Shown: positions 24,556 through 32,632, numbered from the stretch's first letter. The stretch: 64,000 nucleotides of DNA from an uncultured Prevotellaceae bacterium (GCA_946415645.1 CAMKTJ010000006.1:1-64000); one strand, 5' to 3'. Translations and numbers: made by a program. The notes: generated from the letters alone by a model not told the origin.

Positions 24556-25776
24556 ATGAATCATAATATTAACAATTCCGAATGCCCTTCGGAAGATGAG
24601 ATTCCTATGACCGATGATGAGAGGCAGCTGGAACATCTACGTATTACCCGTGATAAGGAATTGCTTGAAATGGATTTCCTGTTTCGTATATTCGGGAAGC
24701 CTTGTTTCCCGCGAGGTGAGCTGGTAGCCGTAACGGGTAAGGCTAAGAGCGGTAAGACGCTGTTCATGTCTATTCTCATGAGCTGTTGCGTAAAGGAAGA
24801 GGTGTTGCAGGTGCAACGGTTCAGGGATTCCGAGAATGAGGATATGCAGAGCCTGCCACTACGTTTTCTGTGGTATGATACCGAGCAGAGCGAGCAATCC
24901 ACCCAGGATATTCTAAAGAACAGAGTTCTCAGGATGATGGGGGATGATAATGTCCTGGAGTACTACGACGTTTTCAATGTCCGTTGCCTTCATTACGAGG
25001 AGCGCCTGCGTCTGTTTCAGGCGGCCATATACAAGTATCGGCCAGATCTGGTTCTCCTTGACGGCGTGCGTGATTTGCTGTCAGACATCAACGATGGCGT
25101 GAAGGCGCAGAAGATCGTTGAACGACTCATGCGGCTGGCTCAGGAAACCTGCTGCTGCATGGTCTGTGTACTACATCAGAACAAGGGCGCAGAAGACCGT
25201 AATCTTCGAGGCTGGATTGGTACGGAGATTATGAACAAAGCCTTCGAGGTTTATTCGTGTGAGAAGGTCAAGCCAGAGAATATCTTTGTCGTTGAGCAGA
25301 CTCATACCCGTAAGTACGATCTGGACCAAATGCTATTCTTCAGCATGGATGCCGATACAGAACTGCCTGTGATAAGCAGTGCTCCGTCGCGTTATGCCGC
25401 TACGGGTGGCTATTCGCAGTCAGTTTCTCAGCCAAAGGAGAAACTGCCCTACATGAACCGTGAGTGGCTCTACTTCGATGATAACAACAAGCCTCATCCT
25501 AAATGCCAGGAATTATTTTACGAGGCATTAAAGACTGGACCGCTGTATTATTCTGATTTGCAGACCAAGGTCATGGACTTGCTTAACTGTGGCACGCAGC
25601 TATGGAACAACATGTTCTGTGAGATGCGTGATAAGTGTTATATCGTCCGTTCCAAGAACGCCAGCGGCAAATCCGTATGGACACTCCCTGTCTCCCAAGT
25701 TGCCAAGCCTCAGCCTGTGCAGCCTGATATATTCGAGGCTTTCGCCGCCGTCTCAGGCGACAGCCCCTCCTCTTAG
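24556..25776 (+). CDS. RecA/RepA-like AAA-family ATPase
   Basis: 406 residues. Walker A GKAKSGKT near 58-65, Walker B LVLLDGVRDLL near 171-181 and the VLHQNKGAEDRNLRGWIGTE segment place it in the RecA-like RepA/DnaB group of ATPases (AAA_25-like). The C-terminal 100 residues look like a winged-helix-type domain. In Bacteroidota this ATPase heads a recurrent gene set with DUF4248, HU-like, smalltalk and amidase genes, as here. The role is not established as far as I know. The last codons (GDSPSS and the stop) fall inside a GC-rich palindromic repeat, so the native C-terminus may have been altered. Confidence 0.85.
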   Translation: MNHNINNSECPSEDEIPMTDDERQLEHLRITRDKELLEMDFLFRIFGKPCFPRGELVAVTGKAKSGKTLFMSILMSCCVKEEVLQVQRFRDSENEDMQSLPLRFLWYDTEQSEQSTQDILKNRVLRMMGDDNVLEYYDVFNVRCLHYEERLRLFQAAIYKYRPDLVLLDGVRDLLSDINDGVKAQKIVERLMRLAQETCCCMVCVLHQNKGAEDRNLRGWIGTEIMNKAFEVYSCEKVKPENIFVVEQTHTRKYDLDQMLFFSMDADTELPVISSAPSRYAATGGYSQSVSQPKEKLPYMNREWLYFDDNNKPHPKCQELFYEALKTGPLYYSDLQTKVMDLLNCGTQLWNNMFCEMRDKCYIVRSKNASGKSVWTLPVSQVAKPQPVQPDIFEAFAAVSGDSPSS

Positions 25777-25806
25777 GCCCCCTATAAGGGGCCATAGAGG
25801 GGGGCT
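25764..25806. repeat. GC-rich palindromic repeat across the ATPase stop codon
   Basis: CCCCTCCTCTTAGGCCCCCTATAAGGGGCCATAGAGGGGGG in pieces: an inner GGCCCC-ctata-GGGGCC stem and outer CCCCTC/GAGGGGGG arms. It supplies the last three sense codons and the stop of the ATPase gene. Confidence 0.75.
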
Positions 25807-25849
25807 TAGCCCACCCGTTAGAATCAATTAATCGTTCAAAAGAGAAAAT

Positions 25850-26035
25850 ATGAAAGCAATGACCCGTCAGCAAATCGCCTATCACGCAGGAGTGAAAGTC
25901 AAGACCCTGAACAACTGGTGCAAGCCATACCGTAAGGAATTGGAGCAGCAGGGGCTGCGCCCCGGCATGATAGTGCTCCCTCCCAACATAGTACGTTGGA
26001 TATGCGACAAGTTCTGCATTGATATAGACCCTTAG
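25850..26035 (+). CDS. DUF4248-type small DNA-binding-like protein
   Basis: 61 residues with a helix-turn-helix-like layout: MTRQQIAYHAGVKVKTLNNWCKPYRKEL, then PPNIVRWICDKFCIDI. It matches my memory of DUF4248 proteins that accompany the ATPase/HU/amidase set in Bacteroides and Prevotella. It resembles the recognition half of an excisionase or MerR-type domain. It probably regulates the module or binds its DNA (inference). Confidence 0.75.
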   Translation: MKAMTRQQIAYHAGVKVKTLNNWCKPYRKELEQQGLRPGMIVLPPNIVRWICDKFCIDIDP

Positions 26036-26101
26036 CAGTCCTTCTTCGTCCTTCTTCGTCCATCGGATGCCCTCTGCGGAAAACGCCCCTCCAGGATGTT
26101 G

Positions 26102-26109
26102 TACCTTTG
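26102..26109 (+). promoter_or_regulatory. -7 box (TACCTTTG) for the HU-like gene
   Basis: TACCTTTG, a perfect TAnnTTTG match, 145 bases before the HU-like ATG. The 22-bp repeats therefore lie just downstream of the start point, in the leader. Confidence 0.65.
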
Positions 26110-26136
26110 CATTGTGTTTGAGAGGCACTGTTTAGG

Positions 26137-26192
26137 CTACGTGTACTAGTAATTACTCCTACGTGCACTAACGAGTTTTCCTACGTGTACTA
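26137..26192. repeat. Three direct repeats, ctacgtgyacta, at exact 22-bp spacing
   Basis: Copies at 26137-26148, 26159-26170 and 26181-26192 (second has C for T). The 22-bp period is two helical turns, so three bound proteins would lie on one face of the DNA. The repeats lie about 20-75 bases downstream of the HU-like promoter. They look like iterons or an autoregulatory operator. Confidence 0.85.
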
Positions 26193-26217
26193 GTTTTCAG
26201 GCCCCAACGACACAAAT

Positions 26218-26247
26218 TTAATTTTCAATTTTCAATTTTCAATTTGT
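26218..26247. repeat. Oligomer repeat aattttcaattttcaa
   Basis: Tandem attttca units just before the HU-like start codon; the same word family recurs at 26878-26914 and 62348-62377. Confidence 0.75.
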
Positions 26248-26253
26248 AAAACT

Positions 26254-26796
26254 ATGGCTCTGAAAGTAAAAGCAAAAGAAAAACTACAGAAGGTCGGCTC
26301 GTTTGCCGGTCAGTACCGTTACGTGATGATGCCCGAGCTCTACACCGCCCTGAACCAGGACAAGGTGATTCGCGAGGCCGCCCTGCGCAGTGGCGTTAGC
26401 CAGGGCGTGATGCAGGCCTGCTGGGATGCAGCTGGCGAGGTGATCAAGGCCTGGGCTACCGAGGGACACTCCGTGGCATTGCCCGGACTGGGTACCATGC
26501 GCTTCGGCCTGCGCGCCAAGAGCTGCGCCTCAGTGAATGATGTGAAGACATCGCTCATCAAGAGTCGCCGCATCATCTTTACCCCCAACAGCGAACTGAA
26601 GGACGAGCTCCACAGCACCGCTATCCAGATTACCTGCTACGACCGCAATGGAGACGAAGTGAAGCGAGTAACCAGCTCCGACCCCGGCGACGTGGAAGAT
26701 CCGGAACAGCCTACCCCCAACCCCTCCCAAGAGGAGGGGAGCCATAACGGTGGCAACAATGGCGGTGGCGGTGGCGACGGCAACGACATGGACTAG
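26254..26796 (+). CDS. HU-family DNA-binding protein (HU-like with Gly-rich tail)
   Basis: 180 residues. The HU/IHF-like fold is recognisable in ELYTALNQDKVIREAALRSGVSQGVMQACWDAAGEVIKAWATEGHSVALPGLGTMRFGLRAK as read over about 28-92, with a beta-arm-like region and a Ig-like or extended C-terminal part. The tail is low-complexity (NGGNNGGGGGDGND). A GC-rich palindromic repeat has been taken into the coding sequence (26714-26743), giving PTPNPSQEEG. Three 22-bp-spaced repeats lie in its leader. A mobile-element-like or nucleoid role is possible; Bacteroidota have many such HU paralogs. Confidence 0.85.
   Translation: MALKVKAKEKLQKVGSFAGQYRYVMMPELYTALNQDKVIREAALRSGVSQGVMQACWDAAGEVIKAWATEGHSVALPGLGTMRFGLRAKSCASVNDVKTSLIKSRRIIFTPNSELKDELHSTAIQITCYDRNGDEVKRVTSSDPGDVEDPEQPTPNPSQEEGSHNGGNNGGGGGDGNDMD
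26714..26743 (+). repeat. GC-rich palindromic repeat within the HU-like gene
   Basis: CCCCTCCCAAGAGGAGGGG core, read in frame as PNPSQEEGS. Same element class as the intergenic copies. Confidence 0.75.
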
Positions 26797-27618
26797 CGCT
26801 GCGCTGAAGTAGGATGTCAGAGGTCTGATGTAAGAGGTGTCCGGGGTGATTAGCGATGAGACACATGTGAGAACCCTGAATTTTCAATTCTCAATTTTCA
26901 ATTTTCAATTCTCATGAACGCGGCCTGCGCCCTTACATCCATCCTCTTCTTCTTCCCCTTCGCTCTTTGATTTTTTTTGAACACGGATTACACGAATTAA
27001 CACGGATATTTAACAAAAACCCTAAAAACCCCTCTTCCAATGTCTTTGCTCTTCGAGCCTCTGTGCTGACATCACTGCTCTGTGCCAGTGAACGAGTTCC
27101 CGCACAAGTCCTGACGTCATCACACATTGCTTTGCAATAAAAGACCTCTCCAGAGGAAAAACCGTAAAAACCATTTTTTTTACGCAAACGATAACGTTAT
27201 TGGCATAATTGTTTATTAGCTTAGTAGCTTATTGGTTCCTCGCTAACCCTTAACCGCTAATCTTTTCCCTTTTGGGGAAATGTTTTTCAGCCCGAAGGGC
27301 GGGGTTTTTCTTGGCTGTGCTGCTAAGCCGTAGGCTGTCTGTGGGTGTCGGTCAAAGACGTGGTTAAGCTTGTTTAAACAGGGCTTTGACTAACGCCTAT
27401 AGACCAATGCTCAAAGAGCATGCAGCACGGACAAGTGTTTTCTCGGTTTTTGTTTATAATAGTGAGATCTGTGTGATTCGTGTTCAAATAAAAAGTTATC
27501 GTTAACGTTAGTGTTATATTATGGTCAATGTTCAATGAAATAAATCTGCGGTTGTCTTTAGCAAACAACTTGTCAACTTGTTTACTTGTCAACTCGTTAA
27601 CTAAAAAATAAACTGTAA
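26797..27618. other. Long non-coding interval rich in stem-loops and repeats
   Basis: No convincing gene in 822 bases. It holds an oligomer repeat (26878-26914). An inverted pair of TTTGAACACGRATYACAC words lies at about 26978-26996 and 27469-27487. Stem-loops include TTTCCC/GGGAAA plus TGTTTTT (27264-27287), GCCC-gaa-GGGC plus GGGGTTTTT (27290-27309), GTCAAAG/CTTTGAC (27351-27390) and TGCTC-aaa-GAGCA (27408-27420). A structured RNA or a decayed insertion are both possible. Confidence 0.5.
27264..27309 (+). terminator. Two adjacent terminator-like hairpins
   Basis: TTTCCC-ttttg-GGGAAA followed by TGTTTTT, then GCCC-gaa-GGGC followed by GGGGTTTTT. Either could end transcripts from the HU-like gene. 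Confidence 0.5.
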
Positions 27619-27729
27619 ATGAATATGAAACTTAACTGGTCAATGATCAAGAAAATCATTCAACTTATTATCACTATTCTCACCTCTGTTGTCGGTACCC
27701 TTGCTGTCCAGAGCTGCATGAATGTTTAA
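27619..27729 (+). CDS. Smalltalk protein
   Basis: 36 residues, MNMKLNWSMIKKIIQLIITI then LTSVVGTLAVQSCMNV: a short basic start, one hydrophobic helix and a C-terminal QSC. This is the pattern of the NCBI family called 'smalltalk protein', found next to N-acetylmuramoyl-L-alanine amidases in Bacteroides and Prevotella. It sits 14 bases before the amidase. A holin-like or membrane-anchor role next to a wall hydrolase is tempting but unproved. Too short for ordinary ORF callers, so easily missed. Confidence 0.85.
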   Translation: MNMKLNWSMIKKIIQLIITILTSVVGTLAVQSCMNV

Positions 27730-27743
27730 GAACCACTATAAAA

Positions 27744-28181
27744 ATGAAAGAACTTAAAACCGTAAAGCTGCTGGTTGTCCACTGCACGGCAACCAGATGC
27801 AACAAGCCCTTCAGCGTGGAGAGTCTGATAAACTGCGGTGTCGGCAAGTACGGACAGTGCAGCTATCACTACTATGTCCGCCTCGACGGGACAGTCGTTC
27901 CCCTGCTCCCCGAATCCGTTCAGGGAGTCCATGCCAGAGGATACAACAGCTGTTCCCTGGGTGTGGTCTATGAAGGCGGTCTGGATGCACAGGGGAATGC
28001 CTATGACACCCGTACGGCAGAGCAGAAGCATACCCTCTATGCCCTGCTGAAGGAGCTGACGCGGAGTTATCCCGAAGCCCGCATAATAGGTCATCGCGAA
28101 CTCCCGCATGTTGCCAAAGACTGCCCCTGCTTCCCAGCATCCAAGGAGTATGCCGATTTGCAACCCGGGAATCGTGGGTAA
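27744..28181 (+). CDS. N-acetylmuramoyl-L-alanine amidase (amidase_2, T7-lysozyme-like)
   Basis: 145 residues, single domain. Zinc-site features: KLLVVHCTATR (H13 region), SVQGVHARGYNSCSLGVVYEGG near 53-76, and the C-terminal RIIGHRELPHVAKDCPCFPA where T7 lysozyme has its His/Cys ligand pair. It should cleave the lactyl-L-Ala bond of peptidoglycan. There is no signal peptide, so it would need a holin-like route or lysis to reach the wall; the smalltalk peptide just upstream could provide this (inference). Confidence 0.9.
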   Translation: MKELKTVKLLVVHCTATRCNKPFSVESLINCGVGKYGQCSYHYYVRLDGTVVPLLPESVQGVHARGYNSCSLGVVYEGGLDAQGNAYDTRTAEQKHTLYALLKELTRSYPEARIIGHRELPHVAKDCPCFPASKEYADLQPGNRG

Positions 28182-28225
28182 GCGAGAGCGATTTCGAACG
28201 CAGTTCAAAGTCGTTTGTGAACAAT

Positions 28226-28262
28226 AAGGTGGAACCTTACACACAGGCTCCACCTTGTTTTG
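28226..28262 (+). terminator. Terminator after the amidase gene
   Basis: AAGGTGGA..TCCACCTT, 8-bp stem, 15-base loop, followed by GTTTTG. Confidence 0.75.
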
Positions 28263-28298
28263 TTGCAGAGGTCTATCTTAGAGTTTTCCTCTGTGTAT

Positions 28299-28540
28299 CC
28301 TTTGATTTCAAGAAGGTGAAGTGCATTGACTATCTGGAATATGTTCCCCGTCAGGCGGGAGAAAATGGCATTGTCCTTGAGGCCGAAATCTACGTCAAGA
28401 CAGCTACAGATAAAGACTACCGCCTGTATGAACATTGTGAATGGAAGTTTAACTATAATACCAAGCGTGTAGTATTCAGGGGCGGATTGCAGAAGCCTGT
28501 CAGCATAAAGTTTAGAATTCTAAAAGGATACGGAGGCTAA
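28299..28540 (+). pseudogene. Fragment of an M60-like protease gene (230-bp duplication)
   Basis: 28299-28528 matches 30801-31030 with no gap and about 9 mismatches, nearly all in the last third. It encodes part of the F5/8-type C-like domain (DFKKVKCIDYLEYVPRQAGE.., ending ILKGYGG and a stop). There is no start or catalytic region, so it cannot work as a protease. It lies just after the amidase terminator. Confidence 0.88.
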
Positions 28541-28556
28541 GCTCTCTCCCGATTAA

Positions 28557-28646
28557 TTCCGTTGGCTTTACACCGCTCTTACCCGTGCTACGGAAAAGGT
28601 TTTTCTGGTGAATTGGCCAAAGGAGCAGGTTGAGACGTATGTATAA
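28557..28646 (+). pseudogene. C-terminal remnant of a RecD/UvrD-like helicase
   Basis: The frame after the stop at 28554-28556 reads FRWLYTALTRATEKVFLVNW.. to a stop at 28646. 'WLYTALTRATEKVFLVN' is the conserved last helicase motif (motif VI) of RecD2/UvrD-type helicases, which in Bacteroidota ends a long protein close to its C-terminus. Nothing upstream encodes the rest, so this is a 3' gene stump of under 30 codons. Confidence 0.7.
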
Positions 28647-28706
28647 AACCTGTTAATATGCCTGTGTCTTTTAGTAAATAGTCCTTATTTGCGAAAAGTT
28701 GTCCAC

Positions 28707-29870
28707 TCACTTTGCCGCTATCTTTTTGCCATTCTGTATGTAGATTTCCTTCCTTATACTATTAACTATTTGACGTCCTTGAAGGTTATAGATGAGGCAG
28801 GTTGGTTTGGGGGGTGACTTCGGGCTTTCTATTTGCGTCGTGATACCTTTGCATTCCAGTGTGACATGCTCTTGCCCTAGCATTCCCACTTCGTAGGTGC
28901 CGGCTTTGAAGCCTGGAACACGCACATCAATCTTCGCCACATGCATTCCCTTTATGTCATTAATAGCTGTTACCTGATGCACGGATACATCAATATGTAT
29001 TCCAGAAACACTTACAGCCACATAACTGTGATAAAGATTCAAATAGTAATAACCGCGGACCAGCAAATCGCTTCCATCAAAAGAACAAGAAAGTGTCGGT
29101 GGTTCTGGAAGATCTGCGTATGTCATATTTTCCGTCTCTTCATCCTTAACCTCCTTAAATGGCTGCAACTTGAAATACTCATCGTTTATGCTTTGATCAA
29201 AAAGGTAATCTGGCGAAAGACCTGCCCACAATCTACAACATAACGGACTATCTATATTATTGAAGTATTTTAACGTCTTGGCAACATAGCCGGGTAGGAA
29301 GCCCCATTGCAGTGATCCAATACCTTCTACCCATGTATCCTCCTCTGTTCCATCCTCCGATTGCAAATACAGTTCTTTATGTTCTGTATCTTTGTAGTTC
29401 GTGAAATTCTTAACCACATAGCATTTACCAGCCCCATCGACAAAGGTGTCACCTGCATTCAGACCGAAATCTAATATAAGCCATTCTTTTGTTCCGTCTT
29501 CAGACTGGCAATAAACTTTGTCACCCTTTTGTTGGATATGCAAAACATCAGTACATGTTGGATAGTTAGGATATTCTTCATCAATAAATGCCATCTCGTG
29601 TATGGGGCCTTTTTCTTCAAGATTATCCAATTCAACAACATCAACATACATCTTTGAATGCTTTATGCCATCAATCTCTTCTTTCTCCTTAATGCAATAA
29701 TAGATGACTGCTCTCTCTGTCCCATGCATAGAACGGGCGTATGTGCAGCCAGCATGAAGTTCTTCAGCATCCTCAATCCAATTTTTTGAAGAAACTGATG
29801 TACTGTCTTGTGCTACCATGTTGACAGAAAAGACGGATAATAAAATGAATAATGAAATAAATTGTTTCAT
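28707..29870 (-). CDS. Secreted hypothetical protein with C-terminal sorting-like tail
   Basis: About 387 residues from MKQFISLFILLSVFSVNMVAQ (signal peptide). The start at 29870 was preferred to the one at 29936 because a TAGCTTTG -7 box lies at 29894-29901. The middle part has two similar QSEDGT segments (YCQSEDGTKEWLILDFG and LYLQSEDGTEEDTWVEGIG), seen in many Bacteroidota secreted proteins of unknown function. The C-terminus (LIYNLQGRQIVNSIRKEIYIQNGKKIAAK in two pieces) is a type A T9SS-like sorting tail. Probably extracellular or surface-bound; no enzymatic motif found. Confidence 0.75.
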   Translation of the reverse strand: MKQFISLFILLSVFSVNMVAQDSTSVSSKNWIEDAEELHAGCTYARSMHGTERAVIYYCIKEKEEIDGIKHSKMYVDVVELDNLEEKGPIHEMAFIDEEYPNYPTCTDVLHIQQKGDKVYCQSEDGTKEWLILDFGLNAGDTFVDGAGKCYVVKNFTNYKDTEHKELYLQSEDGTEEDTWVEGIGSLQWGFLPGYVAKTLKYFNNIDSPLCCRLWAGLSPDYLFDQSINDEYFKLQPFKEVKDEETENMTYADLPEPPTLSCSFDGSDLLVRGYYYLNLYHSYVAVSVSGIHIDVSVHQVTAINDIKGMHVAKIDVRVPGFKAGTYEVGMLGQEHVTLECKGITTQIESPKSPPKPTCLIYNLQGRQIVNSIRKEIYIQNGKKIAAK

Positions 29871-29893
29871 GACATTTTTATTTAAATCTAATG

Positions 29894-29901
29894 CAAAGCT
29901 A
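29894..29901 (-). promoter_or_regulatory. -7 box (TAGCTTTG)
   Basis: Minus-strand TAnnTTTG match 24 bases before the chosen start of the 28707-29870 gene. Confidence 0.55.
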
Positions 29902-29936
29902 CAAATTCTTTTATTTAATTGATATGTTTTTAACAA

Positions 29937-30473
29937 TTATCTTGTATTAATCTTCACACGGGAATTGCCTATTCTTGTTCCAGAATGGAGTGTAACGGAT
30001 TTTCCTTGTATTGTAACATTAGCGTCCTCTATGAGAACATCCCCAACAGGTTTCTCTTCAGTTACATGATTTCCAATGAGAATGTTTTTGCCTACATATT
30101 CTCTTTGGCTATTAATTGTTTCGTTCTGTATGTATAAGTCTTTATAGAATGTTTGTATGTATGGTACATAATTGTGTTTATCTAAACAGATAATAACACT
30201 ATCTGCGTTTGTTTCGTAATCAATACTATCACCGATAAAAGTATCAACAATGGGTTGGGTGTCAGATGGGGTATAAAATGTAATTCTAGTATTTTCGCTT
30301 GGACTTATGACACGAATCTTTCCGCTAGTGTATTTTATAATGGGGGAATCAAAATCTTGTGGTACATCTGTATAGATCATCATAGAAGGGTCGCCAAAAT
30401 AATGAAATAATTTCATTGTGACTTTTCTTCTATCAGAATTTAAATGTCCAATTTTCTCTTCTTTATGGCAATG
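29937..30473 (-). pseudogene. C-terminal stump of a gingipain-like (C25) protease
   Basis: The frame reads ..KVTMKLFHYFGDPSMMIYTD, the conserved 'GDPSM' end of the C25 caspase-like domain, then an Ig-like domain and a C-terminal segment (NILIGNHVTEEKPVGDVLIED) typical of exported Bacteroidota proteins. An ATG at 30416 gives a 159-codon ORF, but the homology-like sequence continues upstream without a start to 30473 and then stops. The catalytic His/Cys part is absent. It is therefore the 3' remainder of a larger protease gene, cut where the promoter of the M60-like gene now begins. Confidence 0.72.
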
Positions 30474-30490
30474 CTAAAGCAAAAAAGTTG

Positions 30491-30498
30491 TATATTTG
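30491..30498 (+). promoter_or_regulatory. -7 box (TATATTTG) of the M60-like gene
   Basis: TATATTTG 50 bases before the ATG. Same octamer as 32633-32640, 34840-34847 and, on the other strand, 39975-39982. Confidence 0.65.
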
Positions 30499-30547
30499 AG
30501 GCTGAAAATTTAAAAACAGAAAGAAAAATACACTAAATTCGAAGAAA

Positions 30548-32632
30548 ATGAAGCGAAAACTACTTATCGCATTGTTTGCTGCCATAAGTTTGGCAGGACA
30601 GAGTCAGGAGAATGTATGGCAAAAGTGTAACGAAAGCCTGCCTGCAGATATTCGTATCAAACCCTCACGTTGTTCTGACAATACACATGAGAGCGATGGG
30701 ATTATCAAATACACTCAGGATGGCGACATAAACACCCAGTATCATTCTGCGTACAGAGGCAAGAAGTTTGAGGTCTCGCCAGAGAACCCTGCAGAACTGA
30801 CCTTTGATTTCAAGAAGGTGAAGTGCATTGACTATCTGGAATATGTTCCCCGTCAGGCGGGAGAAAATGGCATTGTCCTTGAGGCCGAAATCTACGTCAA
30901 GACAGCTACAGATAAAGACTACCGCCTGTATGAACATTGTGAATGGAAGTTTAACCATAATCCCAAGTGTGTAGTTTTCAAGGGCGGATTGCATGATCCT
31001 GTCAGCATAAAGTTTAGAATTCTGAAAGGAGTGGGAGACTTCGGCTCCTGTGCAGAGATGAAGTTTATGAAGGAAGAGAAAGAGAATCTTGACACCTCTG
31101 TGTTTGCCGATGATCTGCTAACAACGCTGAAGCCCCAAACCACTAAGGCGGATATAAAAAAGATTAAGCAGCCGTTGCTGCGCCAGTTGGCTCAGGAGCT
31201 ACTGCAGGGCACCTATGTTACTGATTACCGTGTGGCGTCATACGAGTGCTACAATCACCCCGTATTGCTTGCTAAAGAATGGCGCACACCTAATAAGCAT
31301 TATGACCAACTGCAGGGTGTAACGGGTATTGCTATAAAGCCAGGGAAGCACTTGGTTATGGCAAGCGGAATCCCCGACTCTGTAAGCACCTATATGAACG
31401 TGGTGGCATGGTATACAGAAAAAGAAGTGCATGGTAAGGGACCTGATCAAGCCGAGATTACTACCTACAAACTGCGCAATGGCGTTAACATCATAAATTA
31501 TGACCGGAAATTGGAAGGCCTTGCCTATATCTCTTATTTTTCTAAGGGGTATGCCGATGCCAACCCACCCATACGTGTGCATTTTGTTGGAGGGACCGTT
31601 AACGGATACCTGACACCCGATAAGACTAACGAGCAGATGCACCAGATGACGGCAACAGCCCCTTACCGTCTGATAGATGTGTTAAGCAAAAAGGTACATG
31701 CCGTATGGCCTACTGACGGTTTGCACGAACATTGTAAGGCGGACGATGGCGTATCACCCGGTTACCGCCAGTACATGAATATCCTGGATACCCTGATGAC
31801 ATGGGAACAGCGTCTTGTGGGACTGGAGAAATACGGGCGCATACCCCGCAACCGTACATTGTTGTCCACCAGCTTCTTCTATCCTGCGCTCTGTTCGACT
31901 CCACTGGGCATCAGTATTCCCATTAAGAAACAACAGAGATACGTGAACTGCCAGAAAATCCTCAAGGATGACTCTGAGACCGTTTGGGGAATGAGTCACG
32001 AATGGGGACACCAGCATCAGATTAACCCCTTCTTCTGCTGGGCAGGTATCAGGGAGGTGAGTAACAATCTGAACTCGTATTATAACGTCATGCACATGGG
32101 CTACAAGTACGAGCAGATGGATGCAGAAAAACGCAAGGGAATGGAAGAGGGCATCAGGCATTATCTGGAGGATGATACGGAGGATTGCCTCTTTGAAGTA
32201 AAGAATATATATGATCACGCCTTTGAGCGTTTGGGCCCCTTTGTACGCCTCTGCAACTACTTTATGAACGAAGGCGGAAAACCTGATTACATGCCCGATC
32301 TGTATGAGGCGCTGCGACACTCGGAGGTTAAGAAACAGGGGGGCAACATCGTTCCCTTTGTACTGAACTTCATCCGTACGGCCTCTGCTGTCAGTGGCTA
32401 CAACCTGCTGCCGTACTTCCAACAGTTTGGCTTTCTGCGCGCCAAGAAATTCTTAATAAAAGACTACGATTATGCCTTATATGAATTAAGTCAGGAGGAG
32501 TTGGAGGCCTTCTGCAAGGATATGGAGGCCTTTGCACAAGAGAAGCATCTGCAGACTATGCCGGAAGGCATGATAGAACGTATAGCCCACACCCCCGATG
32601 TGGAGTATAAACGCCCCCATTTTGCTAATTAG
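30548..32632 (+). CDS. M60-like (enhancin-type) metalloprotease with F5/8-type C-like domain
   Basis: 694 residues. Signal peptide (LLIALFAAISLAGQSQ), an N-terminal discoidin/F5-8 C-like carbohydrate-binding region (about 35-175), then an M60-like peptidase domain with HEWGHQHQI (H484, E485, H488) and a glutamate further on. Family members cut mucin-type glycoproteins; the target here is unknown. No T9SS tail is visible, so it may be periplasmic or surface-attached by other means. A 230-bp part of the F5/8 region is duplicated at 28299-28528. Confidence 0.85.
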   Translation: MKRKLLIALFAAISLAGQSQENVWQKCNESLPADIRIKPSRCSDNTHESDGIIKYTQDGDINTQYHSAYRGKKFEVSPENPAELTFDFKKVKCIDYLEYVPRQAGENGIVLEAEIYVKTATDKDYRLYEHCEWKFNHNPKCVVFKGGLHDPVSIKFRILKGVGDFGSCAEMKFMKEEKENLDTSVFADDLLTTLKPQTTKADIKKIKQPLLRQLAQELLQGTYVTDYRVASYECYNHPVLLAKEWRTPNKHYDQLQGVTGIAIKPGKHLVMASGIPDSVSTYMNVVAWYTEKEVHGKGPDQAEITTYKLRNGVNIINYDRKLEGLAYISYFSKGYADANPPIRVHFVGGTVNGYLTPDKTNEQMHQMTATAPYRLIDVLSKKVHAVWPTDGLHEHCKADDGVSPGYRQYMNILDTLMTWEQRLVGLEKYGRIPRNRTLLSTSFFYPALCSTPLGISIPIKKQQRYVNCQKILKDDSETVWGMSHEWGHQHQINPFFCWAGIREVSNNLNSYYNVMHMGYKYEQMDAEKRKGMEEGIRHYLEDDTEDCLFEVKNIYDHAFERLGPFVRLCNYFMNEGGKPDYMPDLYEALRHSEVKKQGGNIVPFVLNFIRTASAVSGYNLLPYFQQFGFLRAKKFLIKDYDYALYELSQEELEAFCKDMEAFAQEKHLQTMPEGMIERIAHTPDVEYKRPHFAN

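Noticed and set aside
26933-27187. 84-codon minus-strand frame between the HU-like and smalltalk genes
   Set aside because: Crosses repeats and low-complexity DNA; no start context or recognisable motif.
24049-28262. Complete prophage or integrative element
   Set aside because: There is no integrase, capsid, terminase or relaxase gene, and no attachment-site repeats were seen at the borders.
28217-28298. Extension of the M60 fragment frame to an ATG at 28217
   Set aside because: The ATG and first codons are inside the amidase terminator; the match to the M60 gene begins only at 28299.
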